From: Shewanella putrefaciens
GTDB taxonomy: Bacteria > Pseudomonadota > Gammaproteobacteria > Enterobacterales > Shewanellaceae
DNA length: 64,000 nucleotides
Assembly: GCF_016406305.1 (NCBI RefSeq)
Contig: NZ_CP066369.1
Coordinates: forward strand, 1,816,501-1,880,500
Direction: 5' to 3'
Below are positions 35,963-45,736 of this stretch, piece after piece. The position numbers were made by a program, and so were the translations under genes. Within the stretch, counting starts at the first letter, position 1. Each line of letters begins with the position of its first letter. The notes beneath the pieces were generated by a model. The model was not told the origin of the DNA and did not search any database. It worked only from the letters and a program-made list of their open reading frames with translations.

Positions 35963-36230
35963 AGAGAGCTTTCTACAAATGTAAATAGTAACGTCATCAC
36001 ATAACAAGGCGTATTGTCACCGCTAGCTCGGCTGGGATGGCTTATGCTACGCAGCTGCCTTAAAGCTTCGCGTTACCCCATAGATGTATTAATCTGAAAC
36101 TCACCAATTAGAGCTAAAAATCTAATAAGGTGATGTCTCTTTTAGCTTTTTTCCCGAAGTCTGCACAATAAAAAGCCCTGATACATGCAGTGATGAATGG
36201 CAGGGCTGTTTAATCGACAGCATAAATAGG
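35963..36230. other. Gene-free right flank of the island
   Basis: It holds a sequence from TAAC (about 36002) to GTTA (about 36075) with AAGGC / GCCTT inner complementarity that is weakly attC-like. A plus-strand hairpin follows (AGCTAAAA / TTTTAGCT, then T6, 36112-36152), and then the ggt terminator. No gene is seen. Confidence 0.4.
36170..36207 (-). terminator. Terminator of ggt
   Basis: AGCCCTG and CAGGGCT form a stem with a 20-nt loop, and TTTTATT follows on the minus strand, 24 bp after the ggt stop. Confidence 0.6.
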
Positions 36231-37970
36231 CTAGTAGCCTATAGCTTCGCTACCCGAGTGGCGCGGATCTGAAGCGCCAAAAATCCCTTGTTCGGTCACC
36301 ATGATTGATTGTGTGCTGCCCATAGCGGACTGTACTTTCACTTTGTGGCCTTTGGCTTCGAGCAGGGAAATGGTATCGCGGTTAAGGCTAGATTCGACCC
36401 GCAGTTCATCGGGTAGCCATTGGTGGTGCACCCGCGCCGCATTGCTGGCTTCGGCAATATTTAAACCGTGGTCTATCACATTCATGATGATCTGTAAGGT
36501 TGTGGTGATGATCCGCGAGCCGCCAGGGCTGCCGGTGACTAAGAAAGGTTTACCGTCTTTCATCACTATGGTTGGGCTCATGGAACTCAGCGGGCGCTTA
36601 TTGCCTTCAACCGCGTTGGCATCGCCGCCAACTAAACCGTAGCCGTTTGGCACGCCGGGTTTAGCTGAGAAATCATCCATCTCGTTATTGAGTAAAATTC
36701 CCGTTCCCTTTGCCACTAACCCTGAGCCGTAGCTGAAGTTTAGGGTATAAGTGTTTGACACTGCATTGCCCCACTTATCCACCACCGAGAAGTGGGTGGT
36801 TTGATCGCTCTCATAGGGCGCGAGTTTACCCGGTTTGATCTCCTCGCTTGGAGTCGTTTTATTGATGGCGATTTTGCTGGCAATTTTTTGGGCGTAGTCC
36901 TTACTGGTTAAAGCTTTGACGGGCACCTTATAAAAGTCGGGGTCGCCTAAGTATTCGCTGCGATCGCTATAGGCTTGTTTCATGGTTTCCGTCATCAAAT
37001 GGAGTGTTTGGGCGGTATTATGGCCGAACTTATCGATGGGGAACTGCTGAAGCACATTGAGCATTTCAATGATATGTATGCCGCCCGATGAAGGGGGGGG
37101 CATAGAGACTATCTCGTAGCCTCGGTATTCGCCGCGCACGGGTTCTCGTTCGACAACCTTATAATTTTTAAGATCGTCTAAGGTCATAATGCCGCCAGCT
37201 TCCTGCACAGCATTGACGAGCTTGGCTGCTGTTTCACCCTCGTAAAAACCTTTAGTGCCTTGTTCAGCGATAAGGCGTAGCGAGTGGGCGAGTTCGGGTT
37301 GTTTTAAAATATCATCGACTTGATAATCGCTGCCATCGGCTTTATAGAAAATCGCGGCAGTGCTTGGCCATTGGCTCATCCGGCGTTTTAAGCCTGTGAG
37401 GGACACTGCCAAATCGGGGGTGACACTAATACCTTCCTGTGCCATTTTAATGGCGGGGGTTGTGACCTCGGCAAGCGTCATAGTGCCATATTTTTCAAGG
37501 GCTAAACTCATGCCCATTACCGTACCTGGGACGCCCACCGCAAGGCCGTGCTCGCGGCTTAGTTTCGGCACGGCATCGCCATTTTCATCGAGGAAAATCT
37601 CTTTTTTCGCCTTGGATGGGGCCATTTCGCGGTAATCGATGGCGATGGTTTTGTTTTCTTTGGCAATATGCACCAACATAAAGCCGCCACCGCCAATATT
37701 GCCCGCCCGGGGTAAAGTGACGGCTAAGCTGAAGGCAACCGCCACGGCCGCATCGACGGCATTGCCGCCTTGTTTAAGAATTTCTACCCCCGTACGACTG
37801 GCGAGCATTTCTTGACTGGCAACCATGCCATGCTTAGCCCACACAGGTTGTGCGGTGGCCATTTGGCTGAAAATGGAAGGTTCATCGGCATAAAGCGTTG
37901 GGGAGGATAACAGTGGTAAAGCCATGGCAATGGCAAGAAGAAGCGGTTTAAGCTGCTTTGTTGGACGCAT
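36231..37970 (-). CDS. ggt: Gamma-glutamyltransferase
   Basis: This periplasmic N-terminal-nucleophile hydrolase cleaves glutathione and transfers gamma-glutamyl groups. The 579-residue precursor has a signal peptide ending near T-L-Y-A. It should self-cleave before the nucleophile threonine in S-D-Q-T-T-H-F-S. Other family motifs are G-G-N-A-V-D-A-A-V-A, G-N-I-G-G-G-G-F-M and P-L-S-S-M-S-P-T. ATG 37970 is chosen since AGGA lies 6 bases upstream. Confidence 0.95.
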   Translation of the reverse strand: MRPTKQLKPLLLAIAMALPLLSSPTLYADEPSIFSQMATAQPVWAKHGMVASQEMLASRTGVEILKQGGNAVDAAVAVAFSLAVTLPRAGNIGGGGFMLVHIAKENKTIAIDYREMAPSKAKKEIFLDENGDAVPKLSREHGLAVGVPGTVMGMSLALEKYGTMTLAEVTTPAIKMAQEGISVTPDLAVSLTGLKRRMSQWPSTAAIFYKADGSDYQVDDILKQPELAHSLRLIAEQGTKGFYEGETAAKLVNAVQEAGGIMTLDDLKNYKVVEREPVRGEYRGYEIVSMPPPSSGGIHIIEMLNVLQQFPIDKFGHNTAQTLHLMTETMKQAYSDRSEYLGDPDFYKVPVKALTSKDYAQKIASKIAINKTTPSEEIKPGKLAPYESDQTTHFSVVDKWGNAVSNTYTLNFSYGSGLVAKGTGILLNNEMDDFSAKPGVPNGYGLVGGDANAVEGNKRPLSSMSPTIVMKDGKPFLVTGSPGGSRIITTTLQIIMNVIDHGLNIAEASNAARVHHQWLPDELRVESSLNRDTISLLEAKGHKVKVQSAMGSTQSIMVTEQGIFGASDPRHSGSEAIGY

Positions 37971-38077
37971 GTTCAATCCTGAATTTATTTTTGTTATGGC
38001 TATGCAATGTGCCGAGAATTAGGCTTAATTGCAACCTCATATGTTTGCTTATCACCCTAAGGATGAGAATTTACCTG

Positions 38078-39355
38078 ATGACGCCGCTGATTTTGGCCTT
38101 TGCAAGTTCAATCGCTGATATTGCATCCCATGGGTGGAATGCCGTGATGGGCAAGGCTAACCCCTTCTGCCGCCATGAGTTTCTGTTGGCGCTTGAACAG
38201 AGTGGCTCAGCCAGCGCCGCAACGGGCTGGCTCCCTAAACATCTGTGTGTATTTGATGCCAGTGGCATGACTCACCTTGAATATGCAGAGGTGATTGACG
38301 ATAGCATTAGCTTGAGTTCGCAGGGCGCAAAGCATTTTATCGATTTGCCGCTTTTAGCTGTGATGCCCCTATACCAAAAGTCCCACTCCTACGGTGAATA
38401 TGTGTTCGATTGGGCGTGGGCAGAGGCCTATGAGCGCCATGGCTTGGATTATTATCCTAAGTGGGTGAATGCTGTCCCTTTTACCCCAGTACAGGGGCGG
38501 CGGCTGGGCATTCAGCCCGAGTTAGCCAATGTGGAGCAAATACGCATAGCCGAACTCTTGCTGCAAACATTGGATAGCCAACTAATGGGAGCGCGGGATG
38601 ATACCCCGCTGTCCTCATGGCACTGTTTATTTGTGTCACCCTCACAAGTTCCCTTATTTGAGCGCGTGTCGGCGCCGCTTATAAGGCGCTTAGGCACACA
38701 ATTCCATTGGCATAATCGGGGTTATCGGGATTTTGAGGATTTTCTGGCGGGTTTTAGCTCGCGTAAGCGTAAAAATATCTTGAAGGAGCGGGCGCAGTTA
38801 CAGCCGTTTAATCTTAAGTTTCATTTTGTTGAAGGTGAACAGATTAGCGCTTCGCAGTGGCAAACATTTATCCAGTGTTATCAATTAACTTATCTTAAGC
38901 GCTCAGGCCATCGGGGTTACTTAACCCCAGCATTTTTTCTACAGTTGGCGGGGCAATTAGCCGAACACCTCCTACTGTTAGTGGTAGAAGATGCAAAGGG
39001 CGAGATGATCGCAGGGGCTTTGTATCTTAAAGGCGAGCATACCTTAGGGCAGAAATGCTTATACGGTCGTTATTGGGGCACGACGGTCGAACTCGACGGC
39101 TTACACTTTGAAGCCTGCTATTACCAAGGCATTCAATATTGTATTGAACATGCGTTCCAATTGTTTGATGCGGGAGCGCAGGGCGAACATAAGGTGCTGC
39201 GCGGCTTTGAGCCCGTTGAGATGTATTCCTACCATAACATTGCCCATTCGGGATTTAAGGCGGCGATTGCGGATGTTGTCATGCAGGAAACGGAGCAAAT
39301 GCAGCAATATATAGTGCAAATGCGAGATATGCTGCCCTATAAAAAAGCGATCTAA
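38078..39355 (+). CDS. FemAB-like / GNAT N-acetyltransferase (DUF482 family)
   Basis: The 425-residue protein belongs to the widespread FemAB-like family (COG3146) annotated as putative peptidoglycan biosynthesis or acyltransferase. Typical motifs are N-P-F-x-x-H-E-F-L near the N terminus, the F-S-S-R-K-R-K-N-I-L-K-E-R motif in the middle, and L-Y-G-R-Y-W-G and H-F-E-A-C-Y-Y-Q-G-I-Q-Y-C-I later. The physiological substrate is unknown. ATG 38063 is an alternative start. It is divergent from ggt. Confidence 0.85.
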   Translation: MTPLILAFASSIADIASHGWNAVMGKANPFCRHEFLLALEQSGSASAATGWLPKHLCVFDASGMTHLEYAEVIDDSISLSSQGAKHFIDLPLLAVMPLYQKSHSYGEYVFDWAWAEAYERHGLDYYPKWVNAVPFTPVQGRRLGIQPELANVEQIRIAELLLQTLDSQLMGARDDTPLSSWHCLFVSPSQVPLFERVSAPLIRRLGTQFHWHNRGYRDFEDFLAGFSSRKRKNILKERAQLQPFNLKFHFVEGEQISASQWQTFIQCYQLTYLKRSGHRGYLTPAFFLQLAGQLAEHLLLLVVEDAKGEMIAGALYLKGEHTLGQKCLYGRYWGTTVELDGLHFEACYYQGIQYCIEHAFQLFDAGAQGEHKVLRGFEPVEMYSYHNIAHSGFKAAIADVVMQETEQMQQYIVQMRDMLPYKKAI

Positions 39356-39430
39356 CGGATTTGTAGATCGCTTATCAAGCTTGTAAATCGCGGTGCATTT
39401 AGCTCTTCGTTATGCATTGAGCTTGGCCAA

Positions 39431-40054
39431 TTAGCTTATGGCTAACCAAATACCTACGCCTATCATAAGGCTACCCGCAATACGATTTAACCAACGGATA
39501 TTATCACCACGGCTTAGGAAGAGTCGCAGGCTTTTGCCACCACTGGCGTAGGCGAGCATGGAAGTAAACTCCGTCATCATGATAATGCTCAGCAATGCGA
39601 TAAGTTGGGGGGCAACGTCGCGCTCGGCATTGATAAAGGGGGGCAGCAGCGACACCATAAATGCCCAGCCCTTAGGATTAGCTATAGCAGTGATAAAGCC
39701 TTGGGATATCAAGGTGAAATTACTGACTCTTGGGTTAGTTTTATCATCGCTTAAAATGGCCATCTTGCCGCGGGCACGCCACATCTGCACACCGATATAG
39801 CCTAAATAAATGCCGCCAATCCATTTAAATATTTGAAATACTTCCGGATAGTTAAGCATGATGCTGGCAACACCCATCACGGCAGCGGTGGCAACTAATG
39901 CTACTCCTACAAGTTCGCCGAGCATCATCCACAGGGTGCGACGCACGCCTATGCTCATCCCAAGCGTCATGGCTAGGGTCATACACATGCCCGGAGTGAT
40001 AGCAACAAAGAAGAAAGTCGGGATAAACACCGCGAGTAAGGCAAAATCTGGCAT
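39431..40054 (-). CDS. LysE/RhtB family amino-acid exporter
   Basis: The 207-residue protein shows about six membrane helices and the N-terminal signature T-P-G-M-C-M-T-L-A with G-x-x-x-G-x-R-R-T, typical of the RhtB/LeuE exporters. The exported substrate cannot be told. It is monocistronic. Confidence 0.88.
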   Translation of the reverse strand: MPDFALLAVFIPTFFFVAITPGMCMTLAMTLGMSIGVRRTLWMMLGELVGVALVATAAVMGVASIMLNYPEVFQIFKWIGGIYLGYIGVQMWRARGKMAILSDDKTNPRVSNFTLISQGFITAIANPKGWAFMVSLLPPFINAERDVAPQLIALLSIIMMTEFTSMLAYASGGKSLRLFLSRGDNIRWLNRIAGSLMIGVGIWLAIS

Positions 40055-40431
40055 GGTTCGGTTCGTTTTGAGTCTGTACTAGAGGGCCGTTAGTGTAATG
40101 AAAATGGGGGATTTAGCCAATGCATGACACCTGTGTTTAGGCAAGTAACTGTAACTTAGTGTGTAAATTCTGTGACTTCACTCCAGCTATGTTTCCATTG
40201 TCTAAGATGGCGAGTTGATAAGGTGTTCATTTCCTTATTGGTAAATTCTGTTACAACACTCATAATCTAACCCTATTGGATACCAGCCAAGTGGACAAAG
40301 ACATCAATAATTATAATGTGATGAAATCGCTCGTTCGAAGCTGAATTTTTGCACCGAACCTGCTGAGTTGCCTAAATTGGCATTTCATTCGCGATAGTGA
40401 TCTCGGCGCATCAACGGAGTTTATATACGGA
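40055..40431. other. Gene-free stretch upstream of the diguanylate cyclase
   Basis: These 377 bp lie between two divergent genes and should hold both promoters. No repeat, RNA structure or open frame stands out. Confidence 0.4.
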
Positions 40432-41859
40432 TTGAAGACACTTTTATCAAGACACCTTCCCGCAAAGGAGGGGTTGTTATCGCTTATTCTCGCGGCAGTT
40501 CTGTACTACTGTGCAGGTTTTATGGGGCAAACACTCTTTAGTTTGCAACCATCAAATATCACCCTTATCTGGTTACCTTCAGGCATTGCACTAGTCATGT
40601 TGCTCATCTGGGGTTTTAGGGCCTTGGGGCTGATTTTTATCGGCAGTTTTTTACTCAATATTGAGGGCATGTTACTTCAAAACTCTGTGGCCTTATCTGT
40701 GCTGCATACATCGGTGGCGGCTGTAGTCGATGCGCTGGCGCCAACCTTATCTTTATTGTTACTGCGCCGTTTTTTACCCTATGGTGCCCGTAACGCCAAT
40801 GATTTACTCAAATTTGTTGTCCTAGCTGGGATAGTACCTATTTTATGCTCTAGCGGCCTATTATCGTGGAACTTAGTGCTGGGGCATTACATTGAGCCTT
40901 CGGCTTTTTGGGATATGGGGCAAATGTTCTTTTTCGCCGACATACTGGGTATCGTCTTGGTATATCAGATCTATGCCGGTTGGATGGAAGTTAATGCCCT
41001 AAAGATTGAACGCAAGCGCCATATACTGCTACCACTTATCGGTTTGCCCCTATTTTGCATTGTGGGCGTATTGTTTGACTTGGGTTGGTTATTCTATATT
41101 GTTCCACCGCTTTTAGTGGTATTAGCCTTTGAAGTTACTCGCTTTTACCTCGCAATATTTAGCAGCTTATCTTTGTTGTTTATGATTTTAGCGACGGCGC
41201 AAGGTGTTGGGCCATTCATTAACCAAACACAAGTACAGACGAATGCAGAGATGATGGCGTTTGTATTGTCATCGGCATTGACCATTTTTGGAGTTTCACT
41301 GCAGCGGGCACAGTTGCGTCGTTCTGAAAAAGATAAGCAAACGGCTGAAAAAGAAGCACAATATGATCCCCTTTCAGGTTTGATGAACCGACGTGCCTTT
41401 ATGCCGCAACTTGCACAATTGACGACAGAAAATGCATATCAAGGTCGCTGCAGCGTGGCAATGTTGGATTTGGATAACTTTAAAGCGATCAATGATACCT
41501 ATGGTCATAGAGTGGGTGATAGGGTGATCCAACTGCTGGCGCAGATCATTCATAATCATTGCCGTAGCCAAGATATTGCCGCGCGTTTAGGTGGGGAGGA
41601 GTTTGCCTTAGTGCTAAAGGATATCGACGCAGCGCAAGTGTTTCCTTTGCTTGAGAGTATTCGCAGTAGGTTGGCGAATATGTCCATTGCCGCAGAGGAT
41701 CGCACTATTTATTGTACTGTGAGTATTGGGTGGGCGGAAAGTGGTATTGGAGTAGAAGGTGAGGCTCTATTGCACTTAGCCGACAAAGCCCTTTATCAAG
41801 CAAAGGCGAAGGGGAAAAATTGCATTGTTAAATTCGAAGCGGCAACAGACCTAGTCTAA
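40432..41859 (+). CDS. MASE1-GGDEF diguanylate cyclase
   Basis: This membrane sensor makes cyclic di-GMP. The N-terminal MASE1-type domain has about eight helices (10-290), and the GGDEF domain occupies the last 170 residues. The active-site signature is G-G-E-E-F (387-391). Five residues before it, R-S-Q-D forms the inhibitory I-site, so product inhibition is likely. The only reasonable start is a TTG, with AACGGAG rather far upstream, so the true start is uncertain. Confidence 0.9.
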   Translation: MKTLLSRHLPAKEGLLSLILAAVLYYCAGFMGQTLFSLQPSNITLIWLPSGIALVMLLIWGFRALGLIFIGSFLLNIEGMLLQNSVALSVLHTSVAAVVDALAPTLSLLLLRRFLPYGARNANDLLKFVVLAGIVPILCSSGLLSWNLVLGHYIEPSAFWDMGQMFFFADILGIVLVYQIYAGWMEVNALKIERKRHILLPLIGLPLFCIVGVLFDLGWLFYIVPPLLVVLAFEVTRFYLAIFSSLSLLFMILATAQGVGPFINQTQVQTNAEMMAFVLSSALTIFGVSLQRAQLRRSEKDKQTAEKEAQYDPLSGLMNRRAFMPQLAQLTTENAYQGRCSVAMLDLDNFKAINDTYGHRVGDRVIQLLAQIIHNHCRSQDIAARLGGEEFALVLKDIDAAQVFPLLESIRSRLANMSIAAEDRTIYCTVSIGWAESGIGVEGEALLHLADKALYQAKAKGKNCIVKFEAATDLV

Positions 41860-41986
41860 ATATAGGGCGGAGTCTAGGGCGGAATCTAGGGGAGCATGGC
41901 GGATAAGTTGAAACAAATATGCGTCAATGTATAGGGCAGTCCCTGTGCGCTGGTTAACTTGCTCGAATGGGTTATGTTACTCATAT

Positions 41987-42018
41987 AAAAAAACGGTGCG
42001 CAATGGCACCGTTTTTTT
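41987..42018. terminator. Bidirectional terminator between the GGDEF gene and hppD
   Basis: CGGTGC / GCACCG with a 6-nt loop is flanked by A7 and T7. Confidence 0.88.
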
Positions 42019-42030
42019 ATCTGGTAAGCT

Positions 42031-43071
42031 TTACAGTACGCCGCGGCGCATTTGATCCCGTTCAATCGACTGGAACAGGGCGGTAAAGTTGCCTTCACCA
42101 AAGCCTAAGTTATTCTTACGTTGAATAATTTCGATGAAAATAGGCCCGAATAGATTCTTAGTGAATATCTGCAGTAAATAACCGGAGTCATCACCATCGA
42201 CTAAAATTTGATGGTGTTTGATACGATCACGATCCTCAGTCACCTGGGGCAATTTATCGAAAATGGTGTCGTAGTATTCGGGAATAATGTCTAGGCATTG
42301 AATCGAACTGCCTTCCATTGCATCTAAGGATTTGACGATATCGCGGCTTCTAAAGGCTAAGTGCTGCACACCTGGGCCATTGTATTCCTTAAGATATTCA
42401 TCGATTTGGTTTTTATCGTTGCCTTTACCTTCGTTGATGGGAATACAGAAACTGCCATCGGGTGAGCGCAGGGCATAGGACACTAGCGCGGTTTGTACGC
42501 CGCTGATGTCAAAGTAGCGCACTTCCGTAAAACCAAAAATGTTTTTATAGAAGTTAGCCCAATGTTCCATTGTGCCTTTGTAGACGTTGTTGGTTAAGTG
42601 ATCGACTTCAATAAAGCCTTTCTCTTGGGTGATGATTTGCTCATCTAAATCTTCAAAATCAGTGGCATAGATATTGTTATCCGCACCGAAGGTGTCGATA
42701 AAATAAATTAAGCTGTCACCAATGCCGTAGATAGCCGGATAGGGCAGATCTTTGTTGGCATCATCGGCGGGTTTTGCGCCGCGCTCAACGGCAACTCGAT
42801 AGGCAAAGTTTGCATCTTCGACACGCCAGCCCATAGAACAAATTGCAGGACCGTGGGATTTGGCAAATTTAGCCGAAAATCCGTCGCGCTCAGTGTTGAG
42901 CAGGAAGTTAATATCATTCTGTTTATAATAGAGAATGTCTTTATTTTTGGCTTTTTTCAGCAGGGAAAAACCAAAATCGATAAAGACCTTATGCATAAAA
43001 TCACTATCGGGGCTGGCGAATTCGGTGAATTCGATACCTAATAAGCCCAGTGGATTGAGTTCGCTTGCCAT
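42031..43071 (-). CDS. hppD: 4-hydroxyphenylpyruvate dioxygenase
   Basis: HppD converts 4-hydroxyphenylpyruvate to homogentisate in tyrosine breakdown. It is a non-haem iron enzyme, and the three ligands are seen in V-D-H-L-T-N-N, V-Q-H-L-A-F and F-I-E-I-I-Q-R. The length of 346 residues is standard for the bacterial form. It follows hmgA by 73 bp on the same strand, forming an operon for two successive steps. In Shewanella, homogentisate that escapes the pathway polymerises to pyomelanin. Confidence 0.96.
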   Translation of the reverse strand: MASELNPLGLLGIEFTEFASPDSDFMHKVFIDFGFSLLKKAKNKDILYYKQNDINFLLNTERDGFSAKFAKSHGPAICSMGWRVEDANFAYRVAVERGAKPADDANKDLPYPAIYGIGDSLIYFIDTFGADNNIYATDFEDLDEQIITQEKGFIEVDHLTNNVYKGTMEHWANFYKNIFGFTEVRYFDISGVQTALVSYALRSPDGSFCIPINEGKGNDKNQIDEYLKEYNGPGVQHLAFRSRDIVKSLDAMEGSSIQCLDIIPEYYDTIFDKLPQVTEDRDRIKHHQILVDGDDSGYLLQIFTKNLFGPIFIEIIQRKNNLGFGEGNFTALFQSIERDQMRRGVL

Positions 43072-43144
43072 GATCCTTTCCTCATTTATTGGTGCAACAC
43101 GCTATCACTCTCATTGCTCCAGCGGGAGCCTTGGTGACTTAGGG

Positions 43145-44305
43145 CTAGTTTTCTAGCCAAGAGCGGTTGTAGTCTTTGCTCATGCAATTTTGTACATGTT
43201 CGGTTAATTTCAGTGGGGCGAAGGTGTCCACCATCACTGCATATTCATAGGTGTCTTTTTTGCCGATAGAGGCTTCAGTACGGCCCGGTTGTGGTCCGTG
43301 GGCAACACCTTTTTGATGTAAGGTGATATAGCCCGCTTCTATTCCGGTGCGGCTCATAAAATCGCCGTCCACATAATAGAGGACCTCGTCACTGTCGATA
43401 TTGTTATGGTAATAGGGCGCTGGAATCGCCTTGGGATGGAAGTCGTATGGGCGTGGCACAAAGTTACACACCACAAAGTTATGGGCGGTAAAGACTAAGT
43501 GATCCGACGGTGGCAAATGGATTTTACCCACCTTAGGGGCGTATTCGGTAATATTGAATGCCCAAGGGTAGACACAACCGTCCCAACCCACTAAATCAAA
43601 GGGATGCCACTCGAGTGTGGTGAGTTGGTACTTATCACCAAACTTACACACTAAGGGGAAGGTACCGCGTTCAACTACAGCCGCTTGTAGGCTAGGCACA
43701 CGAATATCCCGTTCGCAGTAGGGGGCGGATTCGAGCAACTGGCCATATTCATTACGAAAATGTTTAGGCACTTCCACCATAGAGAATGCTTCGATCACAA
43801 ATAAACGTACATTACTGTAATCATTGAATTTAAGCTGATAAGTGGTGCCGCGGGGAATGACTAAATAATCCCACTTTTGTACGCTAATAGTGCCGTATTC
43901 ACTCAGGAGAGTGCCTTCACCTTGATGAACAAAAACCACTTCATCGGCGTAGGCGTTACGGTAAAACTCAGCGGTATCTGTGGTTACTTTGGCGGTATAA
44001 AGGGCCACATCATTGTTATAAAAAATCTTGTTACGGGCGCTAAAGAAGTTGCCTTCACGGTCGGCTTCGCGGGAATCGAGTTTATAGTTCTGTACGAGTG
44101 AATCTTCCCAGTTTGCACCATGGCCTAGGCTGTAGGGCGCGACTTCTAACGCCTTGGTCGGCATATTGTGATGATATTTATTGGAATAAATATTGGAAAA
44201 ACCATGGGTGGAGAAAAGCTCCTCGCGGTATAGCTCGCCGTTTTCCTTTTCAAATGCGATATGGCGCTTTTGGGGGATTTGGCCTTGTTTCACATAAAAT
44301 GGCAT
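43145..44305 (-). CDS. hmgA: Homogentisate 1,2-dioxygenase
   Basis: HmgA opens the ring of homogentisate to maleylacetoacetate. Iron ligands are visible in Y-Y-H-N-N, D-S-D-E-V-L-Y-Y and V-A-H-G-P-Q-P-G. The 386-residue form is the shorter bacterial type. It is intact, so pigment overproduction is not predicted from this gene. It is transcribed ahead of hppD and divergently from a LysR regulator. Confidence 0.94.
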   Translation of the reverse strand: MPFYVKQGQIPQKRHIAFEKENGELYREELFSTHGFSNIYSNKYHHNMPTKALEVAPYSLGHGANWEDSLVQNYKLDSREADREGNFFSARNKIFYNNDVALYTAKVTTDTAEFYRNAYADEVVFVHQGEGTLLSEYGTISVQKWDYLVIPRGTTYQLKFNDYSNVRLFVIEAFSMVEVPKHFRNEYGQLLESAPYCERDIRVPSLQAAVVERGTFPLVCKFGDKYQLTTLEWHPFDLVGWDGCVYPWAFNITEYAPKVGKIHLPPSDHLVFTAHNFVVCNFVPRPYDFHPKAIPAPYYHNNIDSDEVLYYVDGDFMSRTGIEAGYITLHQKGVAHGPQPGRTEASIGKKDTYEYAVMVDTFAPLKLTEHVQNCMSKDYNRSWLEN

Positions 44306-44519
44306 GGTTATTCCTTCAATATTGCGTTGCAGGATTGCCTACATCGCTGGTCGTTATACTGCAAGTTGCATAAGTGTGATCTTGTTATCAATTTAGTTGC
44401 TTAGATGAACAAAAAAAAGAATAATAAATCTGTTATCTCAATCTAAAAAATAGATGGTATTCTAATCTTTACGAATCGTATTGTTTACGTGACATTTTCA
44501 TTAGCGCCAAGGAGTCACC

Positions 44520-45434
44520 ATGCGCATTGATATTGAGGCCTTTAATGTACTGCAGGTGCTGGTGGAAGAGGGCAGTTTTGCCAAGGCGGCGGAGCGGTTA
44601 CACAAGGCGCAATCGGCGGTGAGTTATCAAGTTAAAAAGTTGGAGGAGCATTTAGGCGTATCGCTTTTTAGCCGTGAGCAATACCGCGCAGAGTTGACCC
44701 CAGAAGGGCGAGTGATTTTGGCCGAGGGGCAAAGATTACTGCAACATCTTGCAAATATTGAACATTTAGCCAGTCGCTTTAGTGAAGGCTGGGAGCCCAA
44801 GCTGGAATTAGTCATAGATGGTGCCCTGCCTATGGAGCCGATAATGACGGCGCTTAAGCGTATGGCGGAGCATCAGATCCCCACAAAAATCCAACTCAAT
44901 ATGGAGTTTTTAGGCGGCGTACAGCACAGATTCGAGCGGGATAATGCCGACCTTATGCTGGTGAAAGACTACCGTACAGGCCCCTACTATCATCCGCAGC
45001 CGTTACCCGCAATCACCAGTATTCTGGTGGCGAGTGCATCCCACCCCCTCGCGGTCATTAAAGAAATTAGTTTGCCTGAATTGCAGCAGCATGTGGAATT
45101 GACGATCGAAGACTCGTCACCGAATAAAAGTTATCGGGATGAAATGCAGTTTGGCGGCGATAAAGTGTTTTATCTTTCTGGTTTTATTATGAAGAAAAAC
45201 GCCTTACTAAAAGGCTTGGGTTTTGGTTGGTTGCCGGATTTCTTAGTGCAAGAAGAGTTGGCCAAGGGGGAATTAGTTGAAATTGATTTTGTGGGTGGCA
45301 GCCGCTACACCTTTATTCCACAGTTAGTCTCGACGTTAGAACGGCCATTAGGGCGTGCAGGGCAGCTCTTTACTGAATTGATTTTAGAAGAATTTGCTAA
45401 GGCAGAGCAGTTTAATGGTGTGGGTTTGGGGTGA
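44520..45434 (+). CDS. LysR family transcriptional regulator
   Basis: The 304-residue protein has an N-terminal winged helix-turn-helix (about 1-60, with S-F-A-K-A-A-E-R-L-H-K-A-Q-S-A-V-S) and a LysR substrate-binding domain. It starts with AAGGAG 7 bases upstream. Placement divergent to hmgA-hppD across 214 bp suggests, but does not prove, control of tyrosine catabolism. Confidence 0.88.
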   Translation: MRIDIEAFNVLQVLVEEGSFAKAAERLHKAQSAVSYQVKKLEEHLGVSLFSREQYRAELTPEGRVILAEGQRLLQHLANIEHLASRFSEGWEPKLELVIDGALPMEPIMTALKRMAEHQIPTKIQLNMEFLGGVQHRFERDNADLMLVKDYRTGPYYHPQPLPAITSILVASASHPLAVIKEISLPELQQHVELTIEDSSPNKSYRDEMQFGGDKVFYLSGFIMKKNALLKGLGFGWLPDFLVQEELAKGELVEIDFVGGSRYTFIPQLVSTLERPLGRAGQLFTELILEEFAKAEQFNGVGLG

Positions 45435-45481
45435 TAAGTCTTTGCTTGTCATCGTTTGATATAAGTTACCGCATAAAATAA

Positions 45482-45730
45482 TTGCATCTTAACTTTTTAT
45501 GGGCGATGGCTCTGGGCCTGAGTCAGGCTTTTTTGGTTGCAGCTTTAGGTACACGCGTGACGATGAAATTGAATCGCCGCTTAGGTACGGGATTTTTCGG
45601 TGGCGAAGGATTTATTCTGCAAAGCTTACAGGGTGATGGTATGGCGTTTATCCATGCGGGCGGCACCTTAGTGAAAAAAGAACTAAAAGGTGAAACCTGT
45701 CATTTCCTTCAACGTTTCAAGCGTCTTTAG
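45482..45730 (+). pseudogene. AIM24/TIGR00266 family remnant
   Basis: A short frame contains the conserved core of AIM24-type proteins, [16 protein letters not shown], then [14 protein letters not shown] and K-K-E-L-K-G-E-T. After G-E-T it runs out of the family frame and stops. The N-terminal residues are also unlike the family. Both ends of a protein that is normally over 200 residues are missing, so this is a decayed internal fragment. Confidence 0.7.
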
Positions 45731-45736
45731 TTGTTG

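Noticed and set aside
40432..41859. A degenerate, inactive GGDEF domain
   Set aside because: The G-G-E-E-F signature and the I-site are both intact, so an active cyclase is expected.
43145..44305. Broken hmgA that would explain melanin production
   Set aside because: The frame is complete and the iron ligands are present.
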